From CBDDIP01 sp965279405 (lineage in GTDB: Bacteria > Actinomycetota > Acidimicrobiia > Acidimicrobiales > Ilumatobacteraceae), in the NCBI GenBank assembly GCA_965279405.1, contig OZ257157.1, positions 2,232,001-2,296,000 on the forward strand: a DNA stretch of 64,000 nt, read 5' to 3'. Each line of letters starts with the position of its first letter. Positions within the stretch are counted from its first letter, which is position 1. Of the stretch, positions 47,699 to 56,677 are shown piece after piece. The notes under the pieces were generated by a model. It saw only the letters and a program-made list of their open reading frames with translations, was not told where the DNA came from and did no database searches. A program made the position numbers and the translations under genes.

Positions 47699-48012
47699 GC
47701 ACGTGACCTGGCTGGTGCCTTGCATCGTTACGCTCACCGGTGTGGCGAAGGTGGCGCGCATCGCTGACGTGCCCGGGCCGTGCGCACTCGAGGTTGCGTC
47801 CGAAAGGAGCGTGAGGTCACGGGGGCGCCGTGGACGTGCGACGCGGCCCCAATCGTGCACACCCGCACTCGGCGCGCCGCCTGTGGCTGCTGACTGATGG
47901 CGAGGGTCGCGTGGGACTTGACCCGATCTCTTGCCATCTTCGAAGGTTCACTTGACCCGACCGTGTGATCGGTGGTCTAGTGGCGATCGTCCTCTTGGCG
48001 AAAGGCGGCGGC
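47699..48012. other. Gene-free stretch upstream of the Rhs gene
   Basis: No frame here looks coding. It holds two copies of ACTTGACCCGA, at 47916-47926 and 47950-47960, 34 bp apart and just before the Rhs start. They may be regulatory sites or recombination remnants. I see no promoter box of the TA(G/C)NNT type near the Rhs start. Confidence 0.4.
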
Positions 48013-48840
48013 GTGCAGAATCGGCGACTGTTCGGGCTTGTGTTGGCATTGGCGTTCCTCGGTGACGCGGTGGTCGTCGCGCCCGTGATGGCGTCACCGC
48101 CCGATCAGGGTGTGGAGGCGCCGGTGGTGAAGCCGGTCGATGGGGCGGTGGAATCGTGGCCGACGCCGTCGGACGGTGCGGTCGGTCGGCCGAAGGATGC
48201 GGGCTCGCCGCCGCGGCCCACGGAGTCGGACGGGTTGCCGACGTCCAAGGCTCCTGATGCGTTGAAGGCGGCGCCGGAGAACGCTGGTGTTGCGCCGGTG
48301 TTCGAGTCGTCGTCGCAGGAACTGGTGCTGTCGCCCGAGGCGCTGCCGGATGGTGGCGACGACGACGAGACGTCGACGACATTGCCCGCGCCGGAGACAG
48401 GTGCCGATCCGGATTCGTCAGCTGCGCCGTCAGAGGTGCCCGATACACCGAGCGTGTCGACCGAGACGCCCTCGCCGCCGCCGGAGTCGGCGGTTCCTGA
48501 CTCGGATGGTCAGAAGGCGGATCCGAGTGGTCCTCTGACGGTCAAAGGCGTTCCGATGACCGTCAGCGCGGTCGCGGTCGGATCATCGATTGGCGAAGAA
48601 GCGACTCGCACGCCGGCGTTGGTCGGCGCGGACGTCATTGGCTGGTTCTGCGTATGGGATCTCGGCGGGGTACAGCTCGAACTTGGGGTCGTTCAATGCG
48701 ACGCCGTTGGCTGCGGCAGGTTCGTGGTCGGTGTCGGAGGGGATGGGTGCGTTCAACTACTCGTATCCGATCCCGGTGCCGCCGTCGGGGTTCGGTGCTG
48801 CGCCGTCGGTGGGGTTCTCCTATTCATCGGGCGCGGTTGA
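48013..48840 (+). CDS. Rhs protein, 5' part (export signal and linker), out of frame with main part
   Basis: GTG 48013 opens a frame with a signal peptide (QNRRLFGLVLALAFLGDAVVV ... VMA) and then a long Pro/Ser/Asp/Glu-rich linker. The sense part reaches about residue 200 (TVSAVAVGSSIGEEATRTPALVGADV); beyond that the frame turns to Cys/Val/Gly-rich sequence and stops at 48840. The Rhs coding continues in the +1 frame, so a frameshift must lie between 48560 (last stop in the other frame) and 48840, most likely near 48620-48660. A start at 47965 is possible but puts extra residues before the signal peptide. The gene is either broken, uses recoding, or the sequence has an indel error. Confidence 0.6.
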   Translation: MQNRRLFGLVLALAFLGDAVVVAPVMASPPDQGVEAPVVKPVDGAVESWPTPSDGAVGRPKDAGSPPRPTESDGLPTSKAPDALKAAPENAGVAPVFESSSQELVLSPEALPDGGDDDETSTTLPAPETGADPDSSAAPSEVPDTPSVSTETPSPPPESAVPDSDGQKADPSGPLTVKGVPMTVSAVAVGSSIGEEATRTPALVGADVIGWFCVWDLGGVQLELGVVQCDAVGCGRFVVGVGGDGCVQLLVSDPGAAVGVRCCAVGGVLLFIGRG

Positions 48841-51800
48841 TGGGGTGGTGTCGGATGAGAACACGCAGGGCGGCTATCTCGGGTTGGGTTGGAACTTGGA
48901 TGCGAGCGGGTTCATCGAACGCTCGTACAAGCCGTGCCCGGCGGACGCGGGTGGGTGGATCGTCAACGACATGTGTTGGGTGTCGGACAACGCGACGATC
49001 TCGTTGAACGGTCACTCGGGTGAGTTGATCTTGGAGGGTTCGGCTGGTGGTTCGTCGACGTGGTGGCGTTTGAAGAACGATCCGGGTTGGCGGATCCGTC
49101 GTGACATGGCGACACCGGGTTCGTTCGACAACCGGGGCGAGAAGTGGACGGTGTTCACACCGGACGGAACGCAGTACGTGTTCGGGCAGCGGTTCGAGCC
49201 GACGACGGGCCAGGATCTGGCGTCGGTGTGGTGGATGCCGGTGTTCGGCAATCAGGTGGGTGAGCCGTGTTACAACGCGACGGCGTCGTTGGCGTGGTGT
49301 CAGCAGGCGTGGCGGTGGAACTTGGATTACGTGAAGGATCGGTTTGGGAACACGCAGACGTTTCGGTACACGGCGGAGTTGAACAAGTACGCCCGGTTCG
49401 GCACTCCGGCGAACGCGACGGACTACGTGCGTGGTGGTGTGTTGTCGGAGATCCGCTATGGCGCGAGGGCGGGCGCGGAGGGGGCGTATCGGGATCGTGT
49501 GGTGTTCAACTACCGGTTGCGGTGTGGGTCGGATCCGATCGGGAACTGCGAGTGGTTGATGGCAGGGCATCCGACCCCGTGGTATCTGGATTCGCCGACG
49601 GACAAGACGTGCACGGCATCGCCGTGCACCGCGAACCAGTACGCGCCGGCATTCTGGACGCAGTGGGCGCTTGATTCGATCGACACCCAGGTTCGCCGCG
49701 CGTCGCAGGATCTGGGTCAGAACCTGAAATCGAACGGGTCGTTCGAGAGCGGGATGTCGGGTTGGGGGGTCTGGTCACCGCCAGGGACGACGACGAACTT
49801 CGCGATCTACGGAGCACCGAACCAGGACGGCGCCCAGCACTTGGAGATGAACTCCGCACCCGGTGTCGGAGTGGTCTACGGGACGATCGCGATGACCCCG
49901 GTGGTCGGTGCTGACTACACGGTGATCGGTTGGGTCAGGGCGCCTTCGGGGTCGATTGCCGGGTCGATTCAGCTCACGGCTCCGGATGGCACGTGGGAGG
50001 GCGCGACCGCTGCGTTCACAGCGAACTCGACGTGGCAACAGGTGTCTGCTGTGTTGACACCTGCAAACGGAACGCACACCTACCTACAGGTCCAGTTGGC
50101 GTCGAACGTCGCCGGGGCAAGCGTCGACTTCGACAACGTCACGGTGCTCGGGCCGTGGCGGACGGTGGACACGATCAAGCCGTTGATGGATTGGGCCGAT
50201 CCGGACGGCGGCGGCCCGCAGGGTGGCCAGCAGTGGTTGCGGGAGATCCAGCACACCGGCGCACCAGGCTCGCCGCTGGCGACGTCGGTGCCGGCGGTTC
50301 GCTTCGATTCGACCGTTGGCGCGTTGGACAACCGTGCGGATGCGATCACGATGCTGGTGTGGCGGGTGAACCAGATCGACGACGAGATCGGTGGTCGCAC
50401 GACGGTGGTGTACGGGCAGAAGACGGCGTGCACCTCGCTGGGTGGGCCGTGGGTGAACAACATCCAGGACTGTTACCCGCGCTGGACCGTGGTCGGTTCG
50501 TCGGCGGGGTGGGGCACGTTCAACAAGTTCTTGGTGTCGTCGGTGACCCGATCCGATCTGGTTGCTGGTGGGACGTCGATCCAAACGGCGTACACGTACG
50601 TCGGTGATCCGATGTATCACCACGACGACTCGCCGTTCACGACGAACAAGACGTGGTCCGATCCGCGCGGCTACGCGCAGGTGCTGGAGACGACGGGGTC
50701 GGGGACGGTGACACAGACCCGGCACTACTTCGCTCGTGGGATGAACGGTGACGACAACGGTGCCGGCGGCACGAAGTCGGTGAGCAACACCTACTTCGAT
50801 GGGTCGACACAGGCGGACGATTGGCAGTTGCAGGGCCGCGAGTTTCAGACCGAGGTGATCGATTCGGTGTCGGGGAACGTGATCGAACGCGACAGCTCGG
50901 TCTACTCATACATTCCCGTCGTCAGTGGCGGCACGGCACGGTTGGTGACGGACACGTCGCATCGCCACCAGTCCCGCGACAACGGCGGCAACTACTTCTA
51001 CACACGCACCGACACCACCTACGACAACTTCGGGTTCCCGACCGAGGCGTGGGACCGTGACGACACGTCCGGTGGGATCACGTACTCCGGCTCGGGTGTC
51101 TGCACCCTGACCGCGTACCAGCGCGATCCGTCGTTGCCGGACCGTTGGCTGGTCGATCACGCATGGCAGGTTCGCCAGGTCGTGCACACCCCGTCCGGTT
51201 GCAACGGTGCGGAGCTCTCCAAATCGGAAACCAAGTTCGACACCCAGAACTACGGCGACACCTTGACCACCGGCGTTGGGTTCCCGACCGGAACCCGGAC
51301 GTGGGTCGACTACCCCGGTGCGCCGGTCTCGTCGCAGACCGACGAGTGGTTGGAGACACTGATCACCCCAACAGCGGATGGGTCAGGGAAGGTGTGGAAG
51401 ACCGACCCGCCCGGGTCCGTTGGCGTCACCGAGATCACCTACGACACGTTCGGTCTGGCGTCGACCTCGAAGGACCCGTCCGGGCACTCGGTGACGTCGA
51501 CGACCGACCCCGGGCGCGGGTCAGCGACCGTGGTGACCGATGACAACAAGACAACGGCGAATGGCGACGGGCCAGACAAGGTCACGTTGTTCACCTTCGA
51601 TGGGCTCGGCCGCACGACATCGGTGCAGCTGCCCGGCGATCCGGATCCGACCGTGCGGTTCGAGTACGTCGTATCGAAGACCAGCCCGAACCCATCGCGG
51701 ATACGCCAACGCGTGCAGCAATCGGCCGGGGTGTGGATCGACTCGTACAGCTACATCGACGGCCTCGGACGCACGAGAGAAACGCAGACCGCGTCACCCG

Positions 51801-54640
51801 CCGGCACCGGCGGACGGATGATCACCGCCACCGAGTTCGACAACCGCGGCTTGGCGGTCAAGTCCATCAGCAACTGGAACATCAGCGGCACCGCCGGCTC
51901 CGGGATGGCGACCAACGGCCCGTTTGCCTCGTCGTCGATGCCGGCCGAGACCCGCAGCACCTACGACAGCCTCGGCCGCCCGACGCTCGTTGCCCAGTAC
52001 TCGTTCAACGCGCAGATCTCGATCTCCGGCACACCAGTGCAAACCTCAACCGTGTACGACGGGCATTGGACCAACAGCTACCCGCCGGGTGGATCGCCCA
52101 CATCGACCCACACCAACGGGCTCGGTCAAACCGACGTCACCGTGGCGTACAACACGTCGTGGGTCGGCGGAAAGTCGACCAACTACACCTACGACAAGCT
52201 CGGCCGGCTGCTGACCACCACCGACCCCAAAGGCAACGTCACCACCGTCGACTACGACTCGACCGGCCGTCAGCTCCGCTACCAGGACCGCGACGCCGGC
52301 ACGAGCTACACCACCTACAACGCCGCCGGCCAGGTCGCGACCACCAAAGACGGCGCCGGCCAGATCCTCGGCTACACGTATGACTCGATGGGCCGCCCAA
52401 CCTCGATCACCGACGGCGCTGGTGGGACGATCCTCGAGCAGTACGCATACGACAAGAACAGCGAAGCCGGGCTCCTCGACTACGCACTCTCCAAGACTGG
52501 TGGCGCCGACATCAAGATCGACACCATCGGCTACGACACACGTGGCCGGCCGACTGGCTACGACTACGTCATCCCGTCGATCCCCGGATGGACCGACACG
52601 AACGGCCTCGCTGGCACCTACAGCTTCACCGGCATCACCTACGACCGAGCCGACCACCAAACCTCGATCACCTACCCAGCGGTCGGGTCGCTCGCCGCGG
52701 AAACGGTCACTACCGGCTACGACAACTACGGCAACGCAACCACATTGAACGGGGCATCCACCTACGTCGGATCGAGCACCTTCACCGCAGAAGGACGACT
52801 CGCCGCTCGCGTCCTCGGCGCCGGCACCTACGCGATCAACCGCACTTACAGCTACTGGATCCCCATGGGCTGGCTGACCACGATGAAAGCCACACAGGCC
52901 GGCGTCGACATCCAACACGAATGGATGACCTACGACGCCCGCAACAACCTCATCGTCAACAGCCACGGCCGCACAACAGGATCGACGAACACCGAGTGCT
53001 TCGGCTACTCCGGACGAAGCGAACTCATCGTCGCCTACACCAACGGCTCCGGACCAACCGCACCAGCATGCGGCAGCGCCGGCACCGGCTACGCCCCCTA
53101 CAACGTCACCTACGCCATCGACGAAATCGGAAACCTCACTGCCGGGCCCGCAGGCGCGTACGCGTATCCTGCTTCAGGACCATCCTCGACGCGGCCCCAC
53201 GCTCCGACGTCAACGACGACCTCCTCGTCGATCTCATGGAACGCAGACGGCACGATGTATCGACGCACGACGAGTGGCGTTGTGACCGAATACGGCTGGG
53301 ATCAGTTCAACCACCTCACGAGCGTGAGCAGCCCGGTGGGTACCCCGATCCAGTCGATGCTCTACTACGCCGGTGGCGAGCGGGTACTTGCCAAAGACCT
53401 TGCCGGGGTGCATCTGTACCTTGGTCCCCTTGGCGAACGCCATGCACTGATAAGTGGCAGTGTCACCGAGAAGCGCCACTACTCGATTGGCTCGACGAAC
53501 GTCGCGGCCCGGAGCAAGTCGGGTGGGGCTGCAGACACCGTCGACTTCCTATTGGGGGATGTTCGCGGGTCTACGTCAATGAGCATTTCTTCTGGAACAA
53601 CTTCTACCACTGAGCAGTGGTACTCCCCGTATGGAGCGGTGCGGGCTGGCGCGCTAGGCGCTGTGACTTCACACGCCTATATCGGACAAAACTTTGATGC
53701 TGCGTCGGGTCTTCTCTATCTTCATAGCCGATACTACTCACCGGATCTCGGAGAGCTATTGTCCGTCGACAGGAAGGTTGCTTCAACTCGAGCGCCCTAT
53801 CTGTATACCGGAGGTAACCCGGCGTCCTTTCATGATCCTTCTGGCTTGGACAGGTGTGACAATCCCCAATCTTCAGGGAAATGTATGAGTTCGACGAGCA
53901 GTGGATACGCGCAGTTCCCAGGCATTCAGTCGCCAACAGTGTCGTCGATTCGGACTGTATCTGAGCTTCGGAAGGCTCTGGGTATTGGGATAGACGAACA
54001 GGGATCACCGACCGCAAAGCCTGGACTCTCACGCGCACTCGACATCTTCAGAAAGTGGAGAGATGCAAACGCGCAGGCGCCCGGTAGTGACTCCGCCACT
54101 GTTGGCTTCGAACCAGTAACAGCCATCAACCGAGCGGGCCTGACGATCAACTGGGGCACGCTCGGCGGCGAATGTGAACAGGACCGTACGTGCGCGTTCA
54201 TGACGACAACTTTGCTGTCGTACGCGTCTGGAGAGGTTCAGGTTTCCGGAGGTCAAAACGGTGGTTACGGACTAGTAGACGGGCTAAAAGATGTTGGATG
54301 GTGGGCAGCTGAGGCGTTTATCTGCATCGGTAGCGAAGGATTCGGCTGTGGCCTCGCCGTAGCTGGAGGGGAGATTGCGTCCTCTGCGGTGGTTGAGAGC
54401 GGAGGGGTGCGTACGGTCTCGTATCTAGTCAATGCCGTCAATGTGAAATATGATAAGAATGGCGGAGTGGTTTCAACGAATGTGTTTCAGACATCGATTT
54501 GGGTGGTGGAGTCACTCGCGATTCAGAAAGAGTCGCACGAGGCAACTATTCGCGGTGATCTGGAAGGCGCTAGCGTAGTTCTCCCGCAGGGCGGCGACGG
54601 AGTGATCGTCCTCAACCCGAATGTCGTGTTCTCGCCATGA
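48590..54640 (+). CDS. Rhs/YD-repeat surface protein, main part with variable C-terminal tip
   Basis: A 2016-residue frame. It begins at about SAYGISAGYSSNLGSF; TTG 48590 is simply the first start codon in frame. Residues to about 380 are the SpvB/TcaC-like head (FNYSYPIPVPPSGFG, YLGLGWNLDASGFIERSY). About 382-525 is a carbohydrate-binding-like module (NGSFESGMSGWGVW ... VDFDNVTVLG). YD repeats follow (YDTFGL, YDSMGRPTSITDGAGG, YDRADHQT). The Rhs core AYIGQNFDAASGLLYLHSRYYSPDLGE and DPSGLD end near residue 1754. The last 262 residues are unrelated, AT-rich and unrecognised, as in polymorphic toxins. A hydrophobic stretch (GWWAAEAFICIG) lies inside. It overlaps the next lipoprotein gene by 4 bases. 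Confidence 0.8.
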   Translation: MAKKRLARRRWSARTSLAGSAYGISAGYSSNLGSFNATPLAAAGSWSVSEGMGAFNYSYPIPVPPSGFGAAPSVGFSYSSGAVDGVVSDENTQGGYLGLGWNLDASGFIERSYKPCPADAGGWIVNDMCWVSDNATISLNGHSGELILEGSAGGSSTWWRLKNDPGWRIRRDMATPGSFDNRGEKWTVFTPDGTQYVFGQRFEPTTGQDLASVWWMPVFGNQVGEPCYNATASLAWCQQAWRWNLDYVKDRFGNTQTFRYTAELNKYARFGTPANATDYVRGGVLSEIRYGARAGAEGAYRDRVVFNYRLRCGSDPIGNCEWLMAGHPTPWYLDSPTDKTCTASPCTANQYAPAFWTQWALDSIDTQVRRASQDLGQNLKSNGSFESGMSGWGVWSPPGTTTNFAIYGAPNQDGAQHLEMNSAPGVGVVYGTIAMTPVVGADYTVIGWVRAPSGSIAGSIQLTAPDGTWEGATAAFTANSTWQQVSAVLTPANGTHTYLQVQLASNVAGASVDFDNVTVLGPWRTVDTIKPLMDWADPDGGGPQGGQQWLREIQHTGAPGSPLATSVPAVRFDSTVGALDNRADAITMLVWRVNQIDDEIGGRTTVVYGQKTACTSLGGPWVNNIQDCYPRWTVVGSSAGWGTFNKFLVSSVTRSDLVAGGTSIQTAYTYVGDPMYHHDDSPFTTNKTWSDPRGYAQVLETTGSGTVTQTRHYFARGMNGDDNGAGGTKSVSNTYFDGSTQADDWQLQGREFQTEVIDSVSGNVIERDSSVYSYIPVVSGGTARLVTDTSHRHQSRDNGGNYFYTRTDTTYDNFGFPTEAWDRDDTSGGITYSGSGVCTLTAYQRDPSLPDRWLVDHAWQVRQVVHTPSGCNGAELSKSETKFDTQNYGDTLTTGVGFPTGTRTWVDYPGAPVSSQTDEWLETLITPTADGSGKVWKTDPPGSVGVTEITYDTFGLASTSKDPSGHSVTSTTDPGRGSATVVTDDNKTTANGDGPDKVTLFTFDGLGRTTSVQLPGDPDPTVRFEYVVSKTSPNPSRIRQRVQQSAGVWIDSYSYIDGLGRTRETQTASPAGTGGRMITATEFDNRGLAVKSISNWNISGTAGSGMATNGPFASSSMPAETRSTYDSLGRPTLVAQYSFNAQISISGTPVQTSTVYDGHWTNSYPPGGSPTSTHTNGLGQTDVTVAYNTSWVGGKSTNYTYDKLGRLLTTTDPKGNVTTVDYDSTGRQLRYQDRDAGTSYTTYNAAGQVATTKDGAGQILGYTYDSMGRPTSITDGAGGTILEQYAYDKNSEAGLLDYALSKTGGADIKIDTIGYDTRGRPTGYDYVIPSIPGWTDTNGLAGTYSFTGITYDRADHQTSITYPAVGSLAAETVTTGYDNYGNATTLNGASTYVGSSTFTAEGRLAARVLGAGTYAINRTYSYWIPMGWLTTMKATQAGVDIQHEWMTYDARNNLIVNSHGRTTGSTNTECFGYSGRSELIVAYTNGSGPTAPACGSAGTGYAPYNVTYAIDEIGNLTAGPAGAYAYPASGPSSTRPHAPTSTTTSSSISWNADGTMYRRTTSGVVTEYGWDQFNHLTSVSSPVGTPIQSMLYYAGGERVLAKDLAGVHLYLGPLGERHALISGSVTEKRHYSIGSTNVAARSKSGGAADTVDFLLGDVRGSTSMSISSGTTSTTEQWYSPYGAVRAGALGAVTSHAYIGQNFDAASGLLYLHSRYYSPDLGELLSVDRKVASTRAPYLYTGGNPASFHDPSGLDRCDNPQSSGKCMSSTSSGYAQFPGIQSPTVSSIRTVSELRKALGIGIDEQGSPTAKPGLSRALDIFRKWRDANAQAPGSDSATVGFEPVTAINRAGLTINWGTLGGECEQDRTCAFMTTTLLSYASGEVQVSGGQNGGYGLVDGLKDVGWWAAEAFICIGSEGFGCGLAVAGGEIASSAVVESGGVRTVSYLVNAVNVKYDKNGGVVSTNVFQTSIWVVESLAIQKESHEATIRGDLEGASVVLPQGGDGVIVLNPNVVFSP

Positions 54641-55077
54641 TGAAACGACGATCCAGATTGGTTCTATGCGGGTTGCTCCTCGTGGCTGCATGCTCTGGTC
54701 AGTCCGCTCGGAGGGAGTCCCCGGACTTCATCGTGGGAATTGTGCTCAACCCACTCGAGCAAACGCTCACCATCAGGTTCACAGTCTCACCACTGGCGTC
54801 GGTCGAGAAGATATCCGGGCTGTGTGCAGGTCTGATTCCCGTTGAAGAGAAGGCTGCGGGAGAAGCCGAGGTGTCCTTGACGCTTCGCCCGGTCTCCTAC
54901 AACTGCCAGCTCGCTGGAGCTTCGAGGATGGACTACTTTCAGATCGATCTCACCGATCTGAGCTCGGATCTTTCGTGCGATGTATCTCTGTGTGATTCGA
55001 GCGCAGCGGAAGCGGGCCTCCACTTCGACGGCGCGGAGTTCGACGTGGCGGGGATCTACGTGGCCGGCGCGCCTTGA
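54637..55077 (+). CDS. Lipoprotein, candidate partner of the Rhs tip
   Basis: A 146-residue predicted lipoprotein: KRRSRLVLCGLLLVAAC gives a signal peptide with lipobox VAAC. The mature part is beta-rich with five further Cys residues (ISGLCAG, SYNCQL, DLSCDVSLCDSS). ATG 54637 overlaps the Rhs stop (ATGA), so the two are translated together. Being small, AT-richer than average and directly behind the variable tip, it fits the place of an immunity protein; a periplasmic or outer-face role is inferred. No family is recognised. Confidence 0.55.
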   Translation: MMKRRSRLVLCGLLLVAACSGQSARRESPDFIVGIVLNPLEQTLTIRFTVSPLASVEKISGLCAGLIPVEEKAAGEAEVSLTLRPVSYNCQLAGASRMDYFQIDLTDLSSDLSCDVSLCDSSAAEAGLHFDGAEFDVAGIYVAGAP

Positions 55078-55088
55078 GACAGCACCGT

Positions 55089-56639
55089 TCAGTGGAAGGT
55101 GATGCGGTTGCGGCCGGTTCGTTTGGCCGCTTGCATCGCTTCGGTGGCGGCGGCGAGCACCCGGGCTGAGTCGAACGAGCCGCTGCCGGCAGCGACACCG
55201 ACGGACGCGGTGAGCGTCACGTCGCGCGGCAGGCCGCTCCACGTGTGCGTGGCGATCAGCTGGCGGATGCGCTCGAAGACGACGCGGGCGTCGTTCAGCG
55301 ACGCTTCGCGTAGCACCATCACGAACTCGTCGCCACCGATGCGCACCACGGCGTCGCCGCGGCGGCACACCCGCTCGAGCAGCGTGGCCACTTCCTGCAG
55401 CACGCGGTCGCCGGCTTCGTAGTTGAAGTCGTCGTTGATCTGCTTGAAGCCGTCGAGGTCGACCACGCCGACGCACACCGGCGGGTGCTCCTCGAACACC
55501 TCGGGCAACCAGTGGCCGAGGTAGCGGCGGTTCGGCAGACCGGTCAGCGGATCGCTCTCGCTGATCGCCTCGACGCGCTTGTGCTCGACACCGAGGCGCA
55601 CGTGCTCCCACCGCGCAGAGGATTCCTGGTGGATGCGCGCCATCAGCTGGCGCGTGTTGCGACGCATCGCCGTGCGCGCACATTCGAACTTCTCCATCGT
55701 CCACAGGATGTCGACCTCGACGTCGCGGATCGGCTGGAGGATGTCCTCGAAGTGGACTTCGGAGGCAAGGTCGTAGGTCTCGGCGATGAGGTCGAGCACC
55801 GACGCGTCCTTCGACAGGCCCCAGCGCGATACGACTTCGCCGCACATCGCGGCCACCTGCTCCTCGCGCATGCCGTGCTCGCTCGTGATCAACCGCGCCC
55901 GCTGCGCGTCGCGCAGCGCGGCGTCGAAGTGTCCGATCTCGGCGAGCATCATCGAGCGGTGGGCCATCGCCAACCCGGTGGCCATGATCTCCGCGCCGCC
56001 CTGCGGGTCCAGCGCCGCGGTCGCGGCGTAGAGGCCGTCGTGCAGCAGCGCGTCGCGTGCCGCATCGTCGGGCTCGGCGAGCGCGGCGAAGTGGTAGGCG
56101 ACGGCCATGTTCGAGTAGGTGAACTGCTTGTCGGCCTCGTTGTCGGCGAGACGCAACGCACGGTCGTAGAGCTCCAGCGCGGCGTGCACGAACCCGCAGC
56201 GCGAGTACGTCACCGCCAAGTTGTGCATCACCTGGAACACGGCCGGATCGTCCGGCAGCCGCTCCAGTGCGTACATCGCCTCGGCCAGCACGTGCGCCGC
56301 GTCGGCGAGGCGATCGTTCTGCGTGTGGTGATCGACGATGACGCCGAGCGCGTCGGCCAGCTCCGGGAGGAAGCCCTCGCCGCGAGCACGTTGCGCAACT
56401 CGCTGGGCGATGTCCAACGCGCCGTCGGCGTTGTCGACCGCGATCAAGCAGTAGGCCCGGCGCATCTCGAGGTGCAACGACTCCTGCTCCTCGGCGCACA
56501 TCGACGCCGCCTCGGCGAACAGCAGCGCAGCGCGGTCGTAGTCGCCTGCCATGCGCGCGTCGTACGCCTGCTGCTCCAACGACGACACCGACAGGCTGTC
56601 GTGCGTCGTGCCTGGTGAACTGGTCCGCTCTTCGTCCAC
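55089..56639 (-). CDS. Diguanylate cyclase with TPR-like N-terminus
   Basis: Makes c-di-GMP from two GTP. The 516 residues have helical TPR-like repeats in the first 340 or so (AYDARMAGDYDRAALLFAEAASM, MHNLAVTYSRCGFVHAALELYDRALRLA) and a GGDEF domain at the C-terminus (SDPLTGLPNRRYL onward). The catalytic motif GGDEF is at 435-439, and the inhibitory I-site RRGD at 426-429 is correctly spaced (RxxD plus 5 residues). The enzyme is predicted active and product-inhibited. There is no membrane helix, so it is cytosolic, with TPRs for partner binding. GTG 56639 has a GGAGGG site; it is divergent from hemB. Confidence 0.9.
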   Translation of the reverse strand: MDEERTSSPGTTHDSLSVSSLEQQAYDARMAGDYDRAALLFAEAASMCAEEQESLHLEMRRAYCLIAVDNADGALDIAQRVAQRARGEGFLPELADALGVIVDHHTQNDRLADAAHVLAEAMYALERLPDDPAVFQVMHNLAVTYSRCGFVHAALELYDRALRLADNEADKQFTYSNMAVAYHFAALAEPDDAARDALLHDGLYAATAALDPQGGAEIMATGLAMAHRSMMLAEIGHFDAALRDAQRARLITSEHGMREEQVAAMCGEVVSRWGLSKDASVLDLIAETYDLASEVHFEDILQPIRDVEVDILWTMEKFECARTAMRRNTRQLMARIHQESSARWEHVRLGVEHKRVEAISESDPLTGLPNRRYLGHWLPEVFEEHPPVCVGVVDLDGFKQINDDFNYEAGDRVLQEVATLLERVCRRGDAVVRIGGDEFVMVLREASLNDARVVFERIRQLIATHTWSGLPRDVTLTASVGVAAGSGSFDSARVLAAATEAMQAAKRTGRNRITFH

Positions 56640-56663
56640 GGGTGAAACCCTCCGCCTACGCCC

Positions 56664-56669
56664 TACGAT
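56664..56669 (+). promoter_or_regulatory. -10-like box of hemB
   Basis: TACGAT lies 8 nt before GTG 56678. Confidence 0.45.
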
Positions 56670-56677
56670 GCCCAGCC

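Noticed and set aside
47456..47860. Minus-strand frame of 134 codons before the Rhs gene
   Set aside because: It is antisense to the 47270 frame, has no ribosome site or domain, and its composition is that of a shadow frame.
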